Shown piece by piece: positions 13,440-23,350 of a stretch of DNA of 64,000 nt. The translations under genes and the position numbers were made by a program. The stretch is taken from NCBI RefSeq assembly GCF_949628265.1, contig NC_088789.1, positions 496,001-560,000 on the forward strand, written 5' to 3'. Source of the DNA: Cloeon dipterum. Taxonomy: Eukaryota; Arthropoda; Insecta; Ephemeroptera; Baetidae. Under the pieces are notes generated by a model, which was not told where the DNA came from, did no database searches, and saw nothing but the letters and a program-made list of their open reading frames with translations. Within the stretch, counting starts at the first letter, position 1. The number at the start of each line of letters is the position of its first letter.

Positions 13440-14230
13440 ATATAAGAGAGAAGAATTTGGCGTCAGCCTAGATGGGTTTTGGCGAGCTGGAGCGGCGGGC
13501 GCACGTCGCGAGCACGGTCGGCGCGGCTGTGTCGCACGAGCGCAATAAAAACGGGAGTCGGGCCCGGCCAGAGGTGGGCTGGTGCGCGCGGTATATTCAG
13601 TCGGATTGGGCCCTTGGCGGGGCCCGGCGGGCCGGGCCCGGCCGGTGGCGAGCATACTCACAGGTCGGGGCGGTGCTGCGAAGGGCCGCTGGCACTCTCA
13701 GGGCGAAGAACTGGGCTGAAGGCGGCTAGGAGCACCCAGAGTCATTCTGACCGACCGACCGGCACCACACCACTTCCACTCAGCAATGGCAATGGCGAGC
13801 CAGCCAGCGCTCGGGCCTGCCACTGCTGCAACCTCCGGCCGCCCCGCACGGCTGCCTGATCGATAGGCCCGGCCTGCCTCGCCCCGCCGACCCACAGAGC
13901 GAGCCACCTGCAACAAGCACCCGCGCCCGCCAGCGCCCCTCGCCGCGCCACCCGCAACCTCCACCCGCCCGCGGCGCCACTCTGGAGACGGAGACCTTAC
14001 ATTCACAGTCGCGCGCCTTTAAGCCAACCAACCGAAGCTCCAGTTTTCTTCGTGTCAAAATTCAAAATTACTGAAGCCACCAAACTGGAGTCAAACGGAG
14101 TTGTTCTGCGACACATCTCAAAACAGTGACCGCGGGAAATGAAACAACCGAGAAATTCACGTTTGAAAGGTGAAGGGAGGAAAGCTACAGCTGAAGCTGG
14201 CGACAGCAGAGACATCTGCGCATAGCCAGC
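13440..14230. other. CpG-rich island, possible promoter or 5' exon
   Basis: The most GC- and CpG-rich stretch in the window, with a strong purine/pyrimidine switch at about 13740. It is followed at 14250-14290 by a CACGTG E-box-like site and an ATTGGCC (CCAAT) box. Overlapping open frames on both strands have no family resemblance. It could mark a promoter of a gene whose coding exons are outside or far away, but this is not demonstrated. Confidence 0.4.
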
Positions 14231-16075
14231 AAAAGCAGTAAAGCTGAGCAGTCACGTGACTCAATCCCATGATCTCATTGGCCAAAAGTCTTTTTACTAG
14301 CTCCCTCCTAGCAGTGCGTGCCCGCAAATTGCTCAAACCAGCTCTGGCGCATGCGCAGTTCTCGACGAACCTTACGGCCTCTCCATGATGTACTATACGT
14401 GAAAAAAATGTCCGAAATTTCGGTGATGGTGCTGGGATGGTGTTAGCTCTCTCTTAATCTCTCAGGCTCAAACATAATTTATTGCTAAGTTCTCACTGCT
14501 GCATAATTAGATTATATTCTTTAATTTTTTACATTTTTATCATTTAAATAATTGCATCTTGTCCTATCTTTGAGCAATTGCAATTATTTTTGTTGAATCA
14601 ATAATATTCATAAAGGAAACAATTGAATTTATATTTTAATTAAGAACAAAACTGATACTCTTTAATAATATCTATGTTCATATTCAAACTTTATTTATTC
14701 TATGGCAAAGTCATAGATGATGTAATTCTTGGTGAGGCCATGTATTAGACATGATTTAATTACAACACTTAAAATACAACAAATTTATGCTATACAAATA
14801 ATCTTCATTGATACTCTTCAAATAATCTGTCATTCACATTTAAATCACCCTCATTTAAATAAATCATTTTCACACTCACTGCTTCTGGCACAAATACTCA
14901 CTAAAATCGTAGAAATTGTACAATACATATGAGAATAGGTTTCATTGTCTTGGCATAAATTTAAATATTTTTAATTTGCCAGAGATATAAAAATTCTTTC
15001 AAGGCATTCACATATATTGTATTTATCGCGGCTCAAGTAACATTGAAACAGACCAAGCATTATACAATATTTCACTGCTCATGAAAACAGGTTTTGTTGA
15101 GCAATCATCAATAAATTATGTATATGTACAATTCAGACGCGCGGCGCGTGCTGTGCCCATGCACGTCCCAGCTCTTTTTTAAATAGGCGGGATATTTCTT
15201 AACAAATTTACACTCTTCAAACAAATAAATTGAAAACACACTGGAAGCAGGCTGTACCGCTCAAAACGTGGGCTCGCAGAACACAGCGGCGTCAACCCCA
15301 TATCCTGTACCTCTCTCGCCCGCCAGGGAGCGAATCAAACACTTCTTTGGCCTGGTCCGCTCATGGAATTTCAATTCAATCCAAAATCATTTATATACCA
15401 TTAATCCAAAATATGTAAATGTGCGATTTTGGAATGCGTCGAAAGATAAATTTGGACCAGCTAAATTAATATGTGTGTCAATTTTAAGTCAATACATGAT
15501 TCGAGTCACAAAATTTAAGGTTACAAGTAAACGCACTCGGAAGTTTTATCTTCTAAATAAATATCAACTTGCATCTTAAACAAAATAAATTCGAAATAAA
15601 GATTCAAATTTCAAATCTGAATTCAAATAGATTGACATATTTTCAGAAAATGTGACAAATCAGTTTGAATTTAATTATGAGGTATTTAATAGCTCTTTCC
15701 TTTATCAAGTAAAATTTGTGATATTGTCACATGCACATCGGAAAGAGTTTGTTGACAAGTGAAAAGGAATCAAAGGTTCAACTAGTTCCGGTTCAAGCGG
15801 ACGTGGAATTTCCGACAGACATCCACAGGCATAATACCGTCGAATGTTCGACACCGATTTTTTAGAGTTTATATGGGATGAAAACCGCGAAAACTACCAA
15901 AGTACATCAGCATGGACAGCTGGAAGCAATGTATGACTGGGATTTCTGCGAATGAAGGGCTTTTAAGTAAGTTGGAAAACGGTGATATATTGCATAACAC
16001 GCGTACAGAGGAGAATCGACGTCTATTCGATTGGTTTTAGCTCGAAATGAATCAACCCTATCAAATTTCTAAAAT
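14231..16075. other. intergenic, nothing firm
   Basis: AT-rich DNA. Short open frames at 15230-15579 and 15840-15940 have no recognisable family. No repeat was identified. Confidence 0.4.
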
Positions 16076-17041
16076 TCAGTTGCAATTTTGAAAATCCAAA
16101 AGACCAAACTTATTGTGGTAGTAAGAAAGTTCTGGAACAGAAGCGGCTTTGGTATAGAGCCATTTGAACAGGGTCGGGTACCGCGAAACCCGTTGAAACA
16201 GAGATTTGCCGGTGTAGTCAACTTGAAAGATGAGTTGGCTGTGCCACTCATTCAAGATTCTAATTACCCGCTCACTGCTAGTGTCAATGAAGGCTTCGGC
16301 TTCTTTATTATATTCGGTGTCCAAGTCCACGCGATGTTTCAGCAGGTTTTCAGCCACGGCAAAATTTTCGTAATCAAGAGCCAAAAACAGGGGTGTCTTT
16401 TTTTCCTCGTCTTTGCGATTCATGTCAAAATCGAGAAAAGTGAGGTAAGTGGCGATTTCTGCGCCGTGCTCTAAGTTTCCGGCAACCCAATGAAAAGCAT
16501 CTTTCAGAATAATAATCGTCAAAGGGTCTGACAAAAATCTACCGATTAGATATTTGCAGAAATCCAAATTTGCAAATTTGAATGCGGAGGAGAACGCAGA
16601 CACCATATGGCAGTTAAAAAACATCTTCTCTTTTATGCCTGTTTCAATAAAATATTTTGCCAACTCTAACTTGCAGGAGAATGTGCAAAATTCCACAGAA
16701 CGCTCGAAATCAATGAGATGAACCATTTCCGACGCAACATCTTCATTGCGATCCATCAACGCGTACTCGATCGGTGTTTTGCCCTGAAAATCTAGTTCCA
16801 GCACACAGAGCCCCAAAGAATTGAAGTAATTTACGAGTTCGACGCCACAAATTTTGTTGACGGCGGCGAAGTGCATCAATGAAACGCCGTACTCTTCGGT
16901 CTTGGCATGCACGTCAGCACCTTCATTCCTAATTTTGTACCGGCATGACTTCATGGTAGAATACATAGCCGCAGTCATGAGATCAGAAATACCAGTGGTG
17001 AGCTTTTTTTCCATCGCAACCCTTTGATCTGGCTGCGCCAT
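16076..17041 (-). CDS. Ankyrin-repeat protein, four-repeat superunit family, short member
   Basis: One open exon of about 321 residues starting at the ATG at 17041, two bases after an ACACAG splice acceptor, so a 5' UTR exon probably lies upstream. Degenerate ankyrin repeats are visible: HFAAVNKICGVEL near residue 60, TPIEYAL, a repeat lacking the usual LHxA, then FHWVAGNLEHGAEI and TPLFLAL. They follow the same order as in the larger proteins at 30322-31981 and 33558-34916, but with about two four-repeat units instead of three. No signal peptide or membrane segment is visible, so a cytosolic scaffold is likely. The ligand is unknown. Many consensus ankyrin residues are lost, so the fold may be partly relaxed. 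An upstream in-frame TTG is not a plausible start. Confidence 0.75.
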   Translation of the reverse strand: MAQPDQRVAMEKKLTTGISDLMTAAMYSTMKSCRYKIRNEGADVHAKTEEYGVSLMHFAAVNKICGVELVNYFNSLGLCVLELDFQGKTPIEYALMDRNEDVASEMVHLIDFERSVEFCTFSCKLELAKYFIETGIKEKMFFNCHMVSAFSSAFKFANLDFCKYLIGRFLSDPLTIIILKDAFHWVAGNLEHGAEIATYLTFLDFDMNRKDEEKKTPLFLALDYENFAVAENLLKHRVDLDTEYNKEAEAFIDTSSERVIRILNEWHSQLIFQVDYTGKSLFQRVSRYPTLFKWLYTKAASVPELSYYHNKFGLLDFQNCN

Positions 17042-17120
17042 TGCTGTGTACGAGTAAGGCAATATACACTATGTCAGGTTTTCTTACACTATCCTGAATA
17101 AACTAAATCCCAGGTTCTGT

Positions 17121-17195
17121 CTGCGTAACCTGGACTGCTGCATAACCTGGACTGCTGCATAACCTGGACTGCTGCGTAACCTGGATTTGCTGCTT
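17121..17195. repeat. 17-bp minisatellite upstream of ankyrin gene
   Basis: About four tandem copies of a TAACCTGGACTGCTGCA unit, just 5' of the minus-strand ankyrin exon and probably in its first intron or 5' UTR. Confidence 0.85.
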
Positions 17196-17808
17196 TATCC
17201 AAGCTGCAAATGCCGGAACTGGAAACAAAATAAAAAAATTAATACACATGCATTGTTAGCAAACAAACACGCAATCACGAGACATGCCTGACACGGTTTT
17301 CATTTTGTGTTATGTAGAACCAAAGAGTACCATTGTGAGGCTAAGCAAACTTGCGTTTGCAATCTTTGTGGTAAAAATAAGATTTTTCCACTTTTTATGC
17401 TGTGATAGTAACCAAACTAGTTTGACACAAGCAGCTAAGTCTGCTAAATCTATTTATGTAAACAAATGATATCATAGATGACGTTAGTTGTAAACGATTT
17501 GTGTTTAATAAAATTTAATTTGACATTGCATGCATAGCGTAAAATATACTTACATGTGTATTGCAGGAATTTATGATTATAGGAAGTGTGCATCCTTGTT
17601 GTGCATCAAGAGGCGCTGGAAATAAATTATTAAAATGTGTAAATACAATAACTTATCTAGTTAATTTTCTAAGCATAATAATTGTATAAGCCCTCAGTGT
17701 TCGAAGCCGCCAACAGATGGCACCACCGTATATTTCCGCGATAAATTGAATTTTAAGTTAGTCGTGGAGGCGGATTACGGTACTGTTTTTTTAGCTCGAC
17801 ATTGAAAC

Positions 17809-18047
17809 ACTGTACAATGCTATCTTTATGCCCAGCGTTTTCTTTCAAGGTTGCGCCAAAAACAGTGCCTCTAAACGGCACGCGTTTTAATGAAATATCG
17901 GTAAATACTGGGCGATACATCGATATCGTACCGTGTTAAAGGATATGGAAATATCGATATATCGCCCAGTATCGACCGATAGGTTTCAAGGGGGCGGATT
18001 ACGGAAACGCAACCTTGACAAAAAAAAAAATGGCCAGCATTGTACAG
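17809..18047. repeat. Nested hairpin at left end of DNA element
   Basis: The outer arms share CACTGTACAATGCT (17811 and, inverted, 18036) and TCAAGGTTGCG. Inside them is a second inverted repeat, CTGGGCGATAxATC, centred near 17940. The structure could fold into a long stem. Confidence 0.7.
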
Positions 18048-18439
18048 TGTTTTGTGGTGCTCGCCGCTCGATGGCGCGCGCGTCTGATTCCGCGAACTTC
18101 CCCCACATTGACTTCCGTTCGCGGCGTTCGCCAGCCATTACTCGAGCGAACGCAAAACAAAGCTCATGCTCGTAATTCGACTCGGTGCCAGCAAATAATA
18201 ACCCTTCAATCAAGGGGTAAGCGACCTGTTCTTATCCCAAAACATTCTTCACTATGTAAACTATCTTTCCTGCGTTGAATGTGTTTAAACCCATGTATTA
18301 TTAACTTGATGATTGCAGTTCAAGCTCCCAACTAAATTCTCGTGTCCTCTCCTGTTTCTTTTTCATCGCAAGAGCCGAGCTCTTCTCTTATGTTTAAGTT
18401 AATTCCCATGTAAAATAAAAATCCTGCTCATCTAAACTT

Positions 18440-21379
18440 GATCTAAACTGATGCTGACATAAGTTGGGTGAAGATTAAAACAACATCAATTTCTCTTCAC
18501 TTTGAGACTGCTGGTTGTAAAATAAAAACTGGCGATGTCGATGTCACTGTTTTAACAGTGTATAGACCCTCTAATGGAAAAAGCAACAGAAATTTGGACT
18601 CTTTCTACGAAAATCTTGAAAATCTTATTGTACAAAACCTTCTACCTGATCAAGAGATGATCGTCCTGGGAGATTTTAACATCAATCTACTTGATAAGGA
18701 CGATGATAGCAAGAAACTAACTGGTATCTTGGAGGGCTATGAGATGGAACTGGTAAATAAAAATCTGCCAACGAGGGAAACAGACCATAGTAAAACGCTT
18801 ATTGACCACATATTTAGCTCTCTGGCATGTATGAGGTCGTTTTGGGTGGAAGAGATTCCTTTCTCTGACCACAAAGCGGTCCACGTTGAGTTTAATCTGC
18901 CGGTTAGGAAAACAAAAGATATCACAGTTTTCACAAGAACGTACAGTGAGGCTAACTGGCTTAATTTCCTCGGTCATCTGAGTATAGAAGACTGGCAAGA
19001 TGTATTTTTACAAATACCAGTGGATAGAAAGTGCCATGTATTCATGGAAAGATTAGTAGGCTACTTTGAAAGCAGCTTTCCCCTAAAGAAGAAAATTAAA
19101 CGAGCGAACCAAGCTGGAAAAATCAAGCTGTCTGAGTTTACGATTAATGAGAAGAGAAAACTACGGCAATTTGGCGAGCGGCTGAATTCCCTTAGAAAAG
19201 AAGAGAAGAAAAAGTTCGTGAACGGAAACAGTACATCGACTCCCTATACAAAATCTAAGGCTCTGGAAAATCTGGAAAGTGAGTACAAATCTTTAAAAAG
19301 CTATGTTGGCTATCTGATTAACAATGAAATACGGCAAGCAAATGATCACAAGTTTGTAAACGCAACAAACAAGACATCTATGGCCTGGAAAATAATAAAA
19401 GACATTAGGAATCAATGCTTCATTGAAAACGAAGTGTCCCAGATTGTCATCGATGGTGAAAAGGAAGAAGACTTGTTAAAAATTGCCAACTATCTTAATG
19501 AAAAATTTGTTGAACCACTGCCAACGCTGAATGACGACCAGCTCGATTCTTGCACTCAAGACATCTCAGCTGGATCATCATTCACACTGACTGAATTCCC
19601 AACATCCCCTGAGGAAGTCCTGCGGATAATAAACTCCCTACCCACTAAACATTCGTCTGGTTGGGATGGGATTTCAACAAATGTCTTGAAAAAAATAGCC
19701 ATAAACATAGCATTCCCTTTATCTGATATTGTCAACGCATCATTTCACGAAGGGAAATTTCCAGAACTTCTTAAAAGGACTGTAATCAAGCCACTGTATA
19801 AAAATAAGGGTGAGAAGTCGGATGCAACGAACTACAGACCGATCGCTCTTACATCATCTGTGGCCAAAGTCATTGAAAAGATCTTCCTGAGCAGAGTAGA
19901 AAAATATTTCATTGATAACAGTCTCTTGTCGGAAAACCAACATGGCTTCAGAAAAGGCAGGAGTACAGTGACAGCCCTGTTTGACATTGTCACGGATGTC
20001 TACTCGTCAATGGAAAAGAGGGAAAAGGTCAACATGATCCTCTATGACTTCTCTAATGCATTTGGTTGTGTCGTTCCGAGAATCCTAACAGAAAAACTGA
20101 GATGTTATGGACTCGATGAGAAATCCCTTTCTTGGTTTACATCCTTTATGACAAACCGCGAGCAGGTAGTGCATTTGATGCAAATTGACAGGACCAACAC
20201 CAAAAGAACGGTCAAGTCAGGTCCAGTGAAGAGTTCAATTGGAGTGCCGCAAGGAACAGTTTTAGGGCCATTCAGTTTTTCGGCCTATGAAAATGACCTT
20301 ACACTGGCAGAAGCACTTAGCTGTCTCGCAGTGTACTTCGCAGATGACTTGACCGGCTTGGTTAAAGGCACCACCTACGCCGAGGTTAATAACAGAACGA
20401 TGCAAGTTAATGAAAAAGTTGCTAAGTTCGCATCTGACAACTGTTTAAGATTAAACAGTAATAAAACGAAGATTCTTCAAATGCACACAGCACAAACAAA
20501 GAAAATTGAAAAGCCCACCATCTGCCTTAATAATAGTGAGATCGAAGTCGTAGATAGCGGAAAAATCTTAGGTGTCATTGTCACAGACACAATGAGCTGG
20601 CGTGAGCAGACAGAGAAGGTAAGGAGTAAGCTCCGTAGTACAACATTGTTATTCACAAAAATGAGGAAACGAGTGAAACAGGATACGCTAAGACAGGTGT
20701 ATTTTGCCTACGTGCAGAGTCACATCCTCTACACTATCATCATCTGGGGAGGATCACCGTACCTGCAAGAAGTAGCAACTGCACAGAAAAGGGTGCTACG
20801 CGCCATGGCTGGAAAAAGGCGCTACTGGAATAGGGTGGAATATGAATCTTGCCGCCCCCTGTACCAGCAATTCGACATTTTACCTGTTTTCTGCCTTTAT
20901 GTTTTGGAGTGTGCCAAATTCGTCAAAAAATATCCAGGAAAATTCCGTAAAAACTCGGAAGTTCCGGAGGCGCATTTCCACAGCACACGAGAAAGGCCCT
21001 CATTGAATGAAAATGATCTGTACACCAAACCGGTGACCTTGAACATCTCAACTCAAGATCCCATGTTTGCTGTCGCAAGAGTATACAACCACCTGCCAAC
21101 GGAGGTTAAACAAATACAGGACGAAAAAGTCTTCGCTCGTGCAGTGAAAAACATGCTAAGTGAACATAATTTCTACGATATAAACGAGTACCTGTGTAAA
21201 AAACTATGACTTATTGGTGAAAGTTAGTGCAGAGAAGAAAACTTATAGTGAGTGTTTTTTTTTGTGATACATATATTAATTAATTGCTGTTTTAAATTGA
21301 TGTTTTGACGTATTCCAAAATCGCAACTGTATATATTTCGGATTAATGGAATCAAAGCTATTTTGAATTTGAATTTGAC
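18440..21379 (+). mobile_element. 5'-truncated non-LTR retrotransposon (LINE, Jockey/CR1-like)
   Basis: Contains most of one long ORF2-type frame but no ORF1 and no N-terminal part of the endonuclease, so reverse transcription ended early on insertion. The 3' UTR ends in a GAATTTGAATTTGA-type tail at about 21379, typical of some arthropod LINEs. The copy lies inside the inverted-repeat element 17767-21599. The uninterrupted frame suggests a fairly recent insertion. Confidence 0.85.
18447..21209 (+). CDS. LINE endonuclease-reverse transcriptase (5'-truncated)
   Basis: About 920 codons are open, starting just after an in-frame stop at 18444-18446. There is no natural start codon because the 5' end is missing. 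The N-terminal 150 residues are the C-terminal part of an APE-type endonuclease, with GDFNINLL and the catalytic SDHKAV motif. The reverse transcriptase spans roughly residues 400-700: YRPIALTS, motif A as DFSNAFGCV, motif B as GVPQGTVLGP, and the catalytic box YFADDL (FADD in place of the common YADD). A thumb region and an IIIWGG box follow. The C-terminal tail resembles Jockey/CR1-group proteins. It makes cDNA of its own RNA at nicked chromosomal DNA. Truncation makes this copy inactive in cis. Confidence 0.88.
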   Translation, partial: TDADISWVKIKTTSISLHFETAGCKIKTGDVDVTVLTVYRPSNGKSNRNLDSFYENLENLIVQNLLPDQEMIVLGDFNINLLDKDDDSKKLTGILEGYEMELVNKNLPTRETDHSKTLIDHIFSSLACMRSFWVEEIPFSDHKAVHVEFNLPVRKTKDITVFTRTYSEANWLNFLGHLSIEDWQDVFLQIPVDRKCHVFMERLVGYFESSFPLKKKIKRANQAGKIKLSEFTINEKRKLRQFGERLNSLRKEEKKKFVNGNSTSTPYTKSKALENLESEYKSLKSYVGYLINNEIRQANDHKFVNATNKTSMAWKIIKDIRNQCFIENEVSQIVIDGEKEEDLLKIANYLNEKFVEPLPTLNDDQLDSCTQDISAGSSFTLTEFPTSPEEVLRIINSLPTKHSSGWDGISTNVLKKIAINIAFPLSDIVNASFHEGKFPELLKRTVIKPLYKNKGEKSDATNYRPIALTSSVAKVIEKIFLSRVEKYFIDNSLLSENQHGFRKGRSTVTALFDIVTDVYSSMEKREKVNMILYDFSNAFGCVVPRILTEKLRCYGLDEKSLSWFTSFMTNREQVVHLMQIDRTNTKRTVKSGPVKSSIGVPQGTVLGPFSFSAYENDLTLAEALSCLAVYFADDLTGLVKGTTYAEVNNRTMQVNEKVAKFASDNCLRLNSNKTKILQMHTAQTKKIEKPTICLNNSEIEVVDSGKILGVIVTDTMSWREQTEKVRSKLRSTTLLFTKMRKRVKQDTLRQVYFAYVQSHILYTIIIWGGSPYLQEVATAQKRVLRAMAGKRRYWNRVEYESCRPLYQQFDILPVFCLYVLECAKFVKKYPGKFRKNSEVPEAHFHSTRERPSLNENDLYTKPVTLNISTQDPMFAVARVYNHLPTEVKQIQDEKVFARAVKNMLSEHNFYDINEYLCKKL

Positions 21380-21716
21380 ACAACCGCGAAACAATACATA
21401 ACTTCACTTTTGTAATTTATTGTATATTTGATTTCCAGTTCTGTATGTGCACCAAACGTGAATATACGAGTACTTCAGACACGCCGTGTTTTTCTTCCCA
21501 ACATCAATCCCTCTTCATTTTAAATCATTCGAGCTTAATAGGAGTAAGGCTCCTATAGTTTCAAGGTGGAGCTAAAAAAACGGTGCTGTAATCCGCCCCA
21601 ATTTCACCAGTTGCGACAGCCTTCACTCAGTGTTCAGAGCCGCCAATTGATGGCAATTGATTTAGATTTGAAGGTCAATCGAATTAAAAACAGCCACTTT
21701 GCATTATTTACTTGCA

Positions 21717-22155
21717 ATAACCAGCCCGTTGGCTCGCATTGTTAAGGCACTCTCAGGAGTGTCAAAGCAATGAGAGGTATTTGAGCAGTTCGGAGATCTA
21801 ATACTGGCTACCCAATGTCAGAGATGGCAAAAAGTGGCTAGTTAAGTGACTCGAAATGCTCAAATTGCTCAACGGGCTGGGAGGCGCACCGGCGCCGACT
21901 CGCTACTTGCTGCTTTGCACCTTTCCAGCATGCGTGATTTGGCTTCACGGGACAAATGTCTAGCGTTTCAATACAGTCCTCGGTGCGGAGGCAAGTGGCC
22001 CTTGAGTGTGCTGGGTCCCTGTGCGACCTGGTGCGCTAATAATATCCGTTCGCGTTGTTATTGGGACCCGGGTTTCAGCATTCGTGCTAGTGCAGTGCGC
22101 GCCCTTCCTGGTCCTCCGGTCCTCGGACAGGGATAAAAAGAGCAAAAAAATAATA
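21717..22155 (+). repeat. Dispersed 430-bp repeat, copy 1
   Basis: Almost the same sequence recurs at 43749-44082 (5'-truncated) and 62391-62815. Shared blocks include CCAGCATGCGTGATTTGGC, GTGGCCCTTGAGTG and GGGACCCGGGTTTCAGCAT. All copies end in an A-rich tail after GGACAGGGATAAAAAGAGC. One frame stays coding-like between copies apart from stops, as expected for the 3' end of a LINE open frame. The family is not identified. Confidence 0.8.
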
Positions 22156-22259
22156 ATTAGAGGTCTCAGCCGCGAGATATCGGGTGGCGGCTGGCGGGAC
22201 CAGCTTAGCCGAAATTCGGCTTGCAATATTTTAAATGTGAATTTTGATAGTGCTTTTAT

Positions 22260-22472
22260 TGATATAATGTTATGTTGGCATGCCACTATAGTTGGCAGCC
22301 CTACGGTCAATAAAAGCTTTAGTTAACAATGATGCTAAGAAAGGGAAAGCACTCGTTTTATTGTTCTCCCTAAGTCAAGCCTAAAATCACTGTAAGAAAT
22401 AAGTCTGGACGTCCAACGAAGGATTCCGGACAACAGCGGATAATCCCTCGACCAAGATTAGGAGCCGCTGTA
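22260..22472 (+). repeat. 5' LTR
   Basis: Begins TGATATAATGTTATGTTGGC and ends near GCCGCTGTA. It matches 26913-27123 with scattered differences and small indels. An AATAAAAGC polyadenylation-type signal lies within it. Confidence 0.88.
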
Positions 22473-22477
22473 TGAAT

Positions 22478-22490
22478 TGGCGACGAGGAT
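22478..22490 (+). promoter_or_regulatory. Primer-binding site of LTR element
   Basis: TGGCGACGAGGAT a few bases after the 5' LTR. A TGG start complements the CCA end of a tRNA primer; the tRNA species was not determined. Confidence 0.7.
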
Positions 22491-22534
22491 TACTGTGATA
22501 ATTCGCAGTAAAAATATCATCACGTGAGTGCAGC

Positions 22535-23350
22535 ATGGATGCGAAACCGGCAAGCATGGCCGACGCGTCACATCAGAGGCCCGCCTTTGTCTACAATGAT
22601 AAGCCGCGAATCCAGGCGTTTGACCCGAACGAGGACATGAGCTTTCAAGACTACATGCAAAGGTGGGATATGTATTTCTGCTCGCGCCGCATCACAGCCC
22701 CTGAAGACAAACGAAATATTTTTGTTGACAACCAAACACGCGAAAACCTTTCGTGTGATTTTGAAACTCAGCGCGGGTAAGCCGATTGCTGAGATGTCTT
22801 TCGACGACCTGACTTCAAGGCTGGCCGTTTACTACCAACGGGTAGAACCAAAGCGCATCGTCTACCAAGACAAGTTCTTCAGGAGGTTCCAGAAGGTGGG
22901 AGAACCGACCGCCGAGTTTATTGCGGACCTTGTTGAGCTAAGCGCGCGTGCCGGCTTCGACGATGACGACTTTAGGGACCTGTTCCTGGTGCCGAAGATC
23001 ATTTCAGGACTCAGCGACGACGTGATTCGGCAGAAGCTGCTGACTGAAGACGACGACAAGCTGACCTTCAAGTACGTAACGTCCTTCATCACAGCACACG
23101 AGCAGGCGGCAGCAAGTGCCAAATCCCTCTCGCATCCGGCTGTTTAAGAGGTCCTAAAAGTTGGGCCTTCTTGGAACAAGAAAAATTGGCAAAAGGGCAA
23201 TGAGAAGAAGAAGACTGACAAGGAGCAGTCTGACAAATCAGCCACAGAAGCCACACATGCGGAAAAGCCGGACACACGAGACCAAACTGCAAATTTAAGA
23301 ATGAGAAATGCCACACTTGCAGCAAAAGAGGACACCTAGCAGCGGTGTGC
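22535..23350 (+). pseudogene. gag of LTR element, frameshifted
   Basis: Starts at the ATG at 22535. The first frame runs to 22780, and the homologous continuation is in another frame (22722-23147), so a frameshift lies near 22770. A stop at 23145 interrupts the link to the nucleocapsid part. The latter, around 23250-23345, shows two zinc knuckles: the first has lost its leading cysteine and the second (CHTCSKRGHLAAVC) is intact. The normal product would coat and package the element RNA. Confidence 0.8.

Larger units (their letters stand above)
17767..21599. mobile_element. Inverted-repeat DNA element carrying a nested LINE
   Basis: Terminal inverted repeats of about 40 bp match at roughly 35 of 40 positions: left 17767-17807, right 21558-21599, both reading GGCGGATTAC then TTTTTTTAGCTC and TTGAAAC inward. 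A third GGCGGATTACGG copy sits at 17993. No transposase is visible. Most of the interior is the LINE at 18440-21379, so a small non-autonomous element was probably invaded by a LINE. Confidence 0.65.

Noticed and set aside
17121..17195. CRISPR-like or hormone-response repeat
   Set aside because: A plain 17-bp tandem minisatellite with no spacers.
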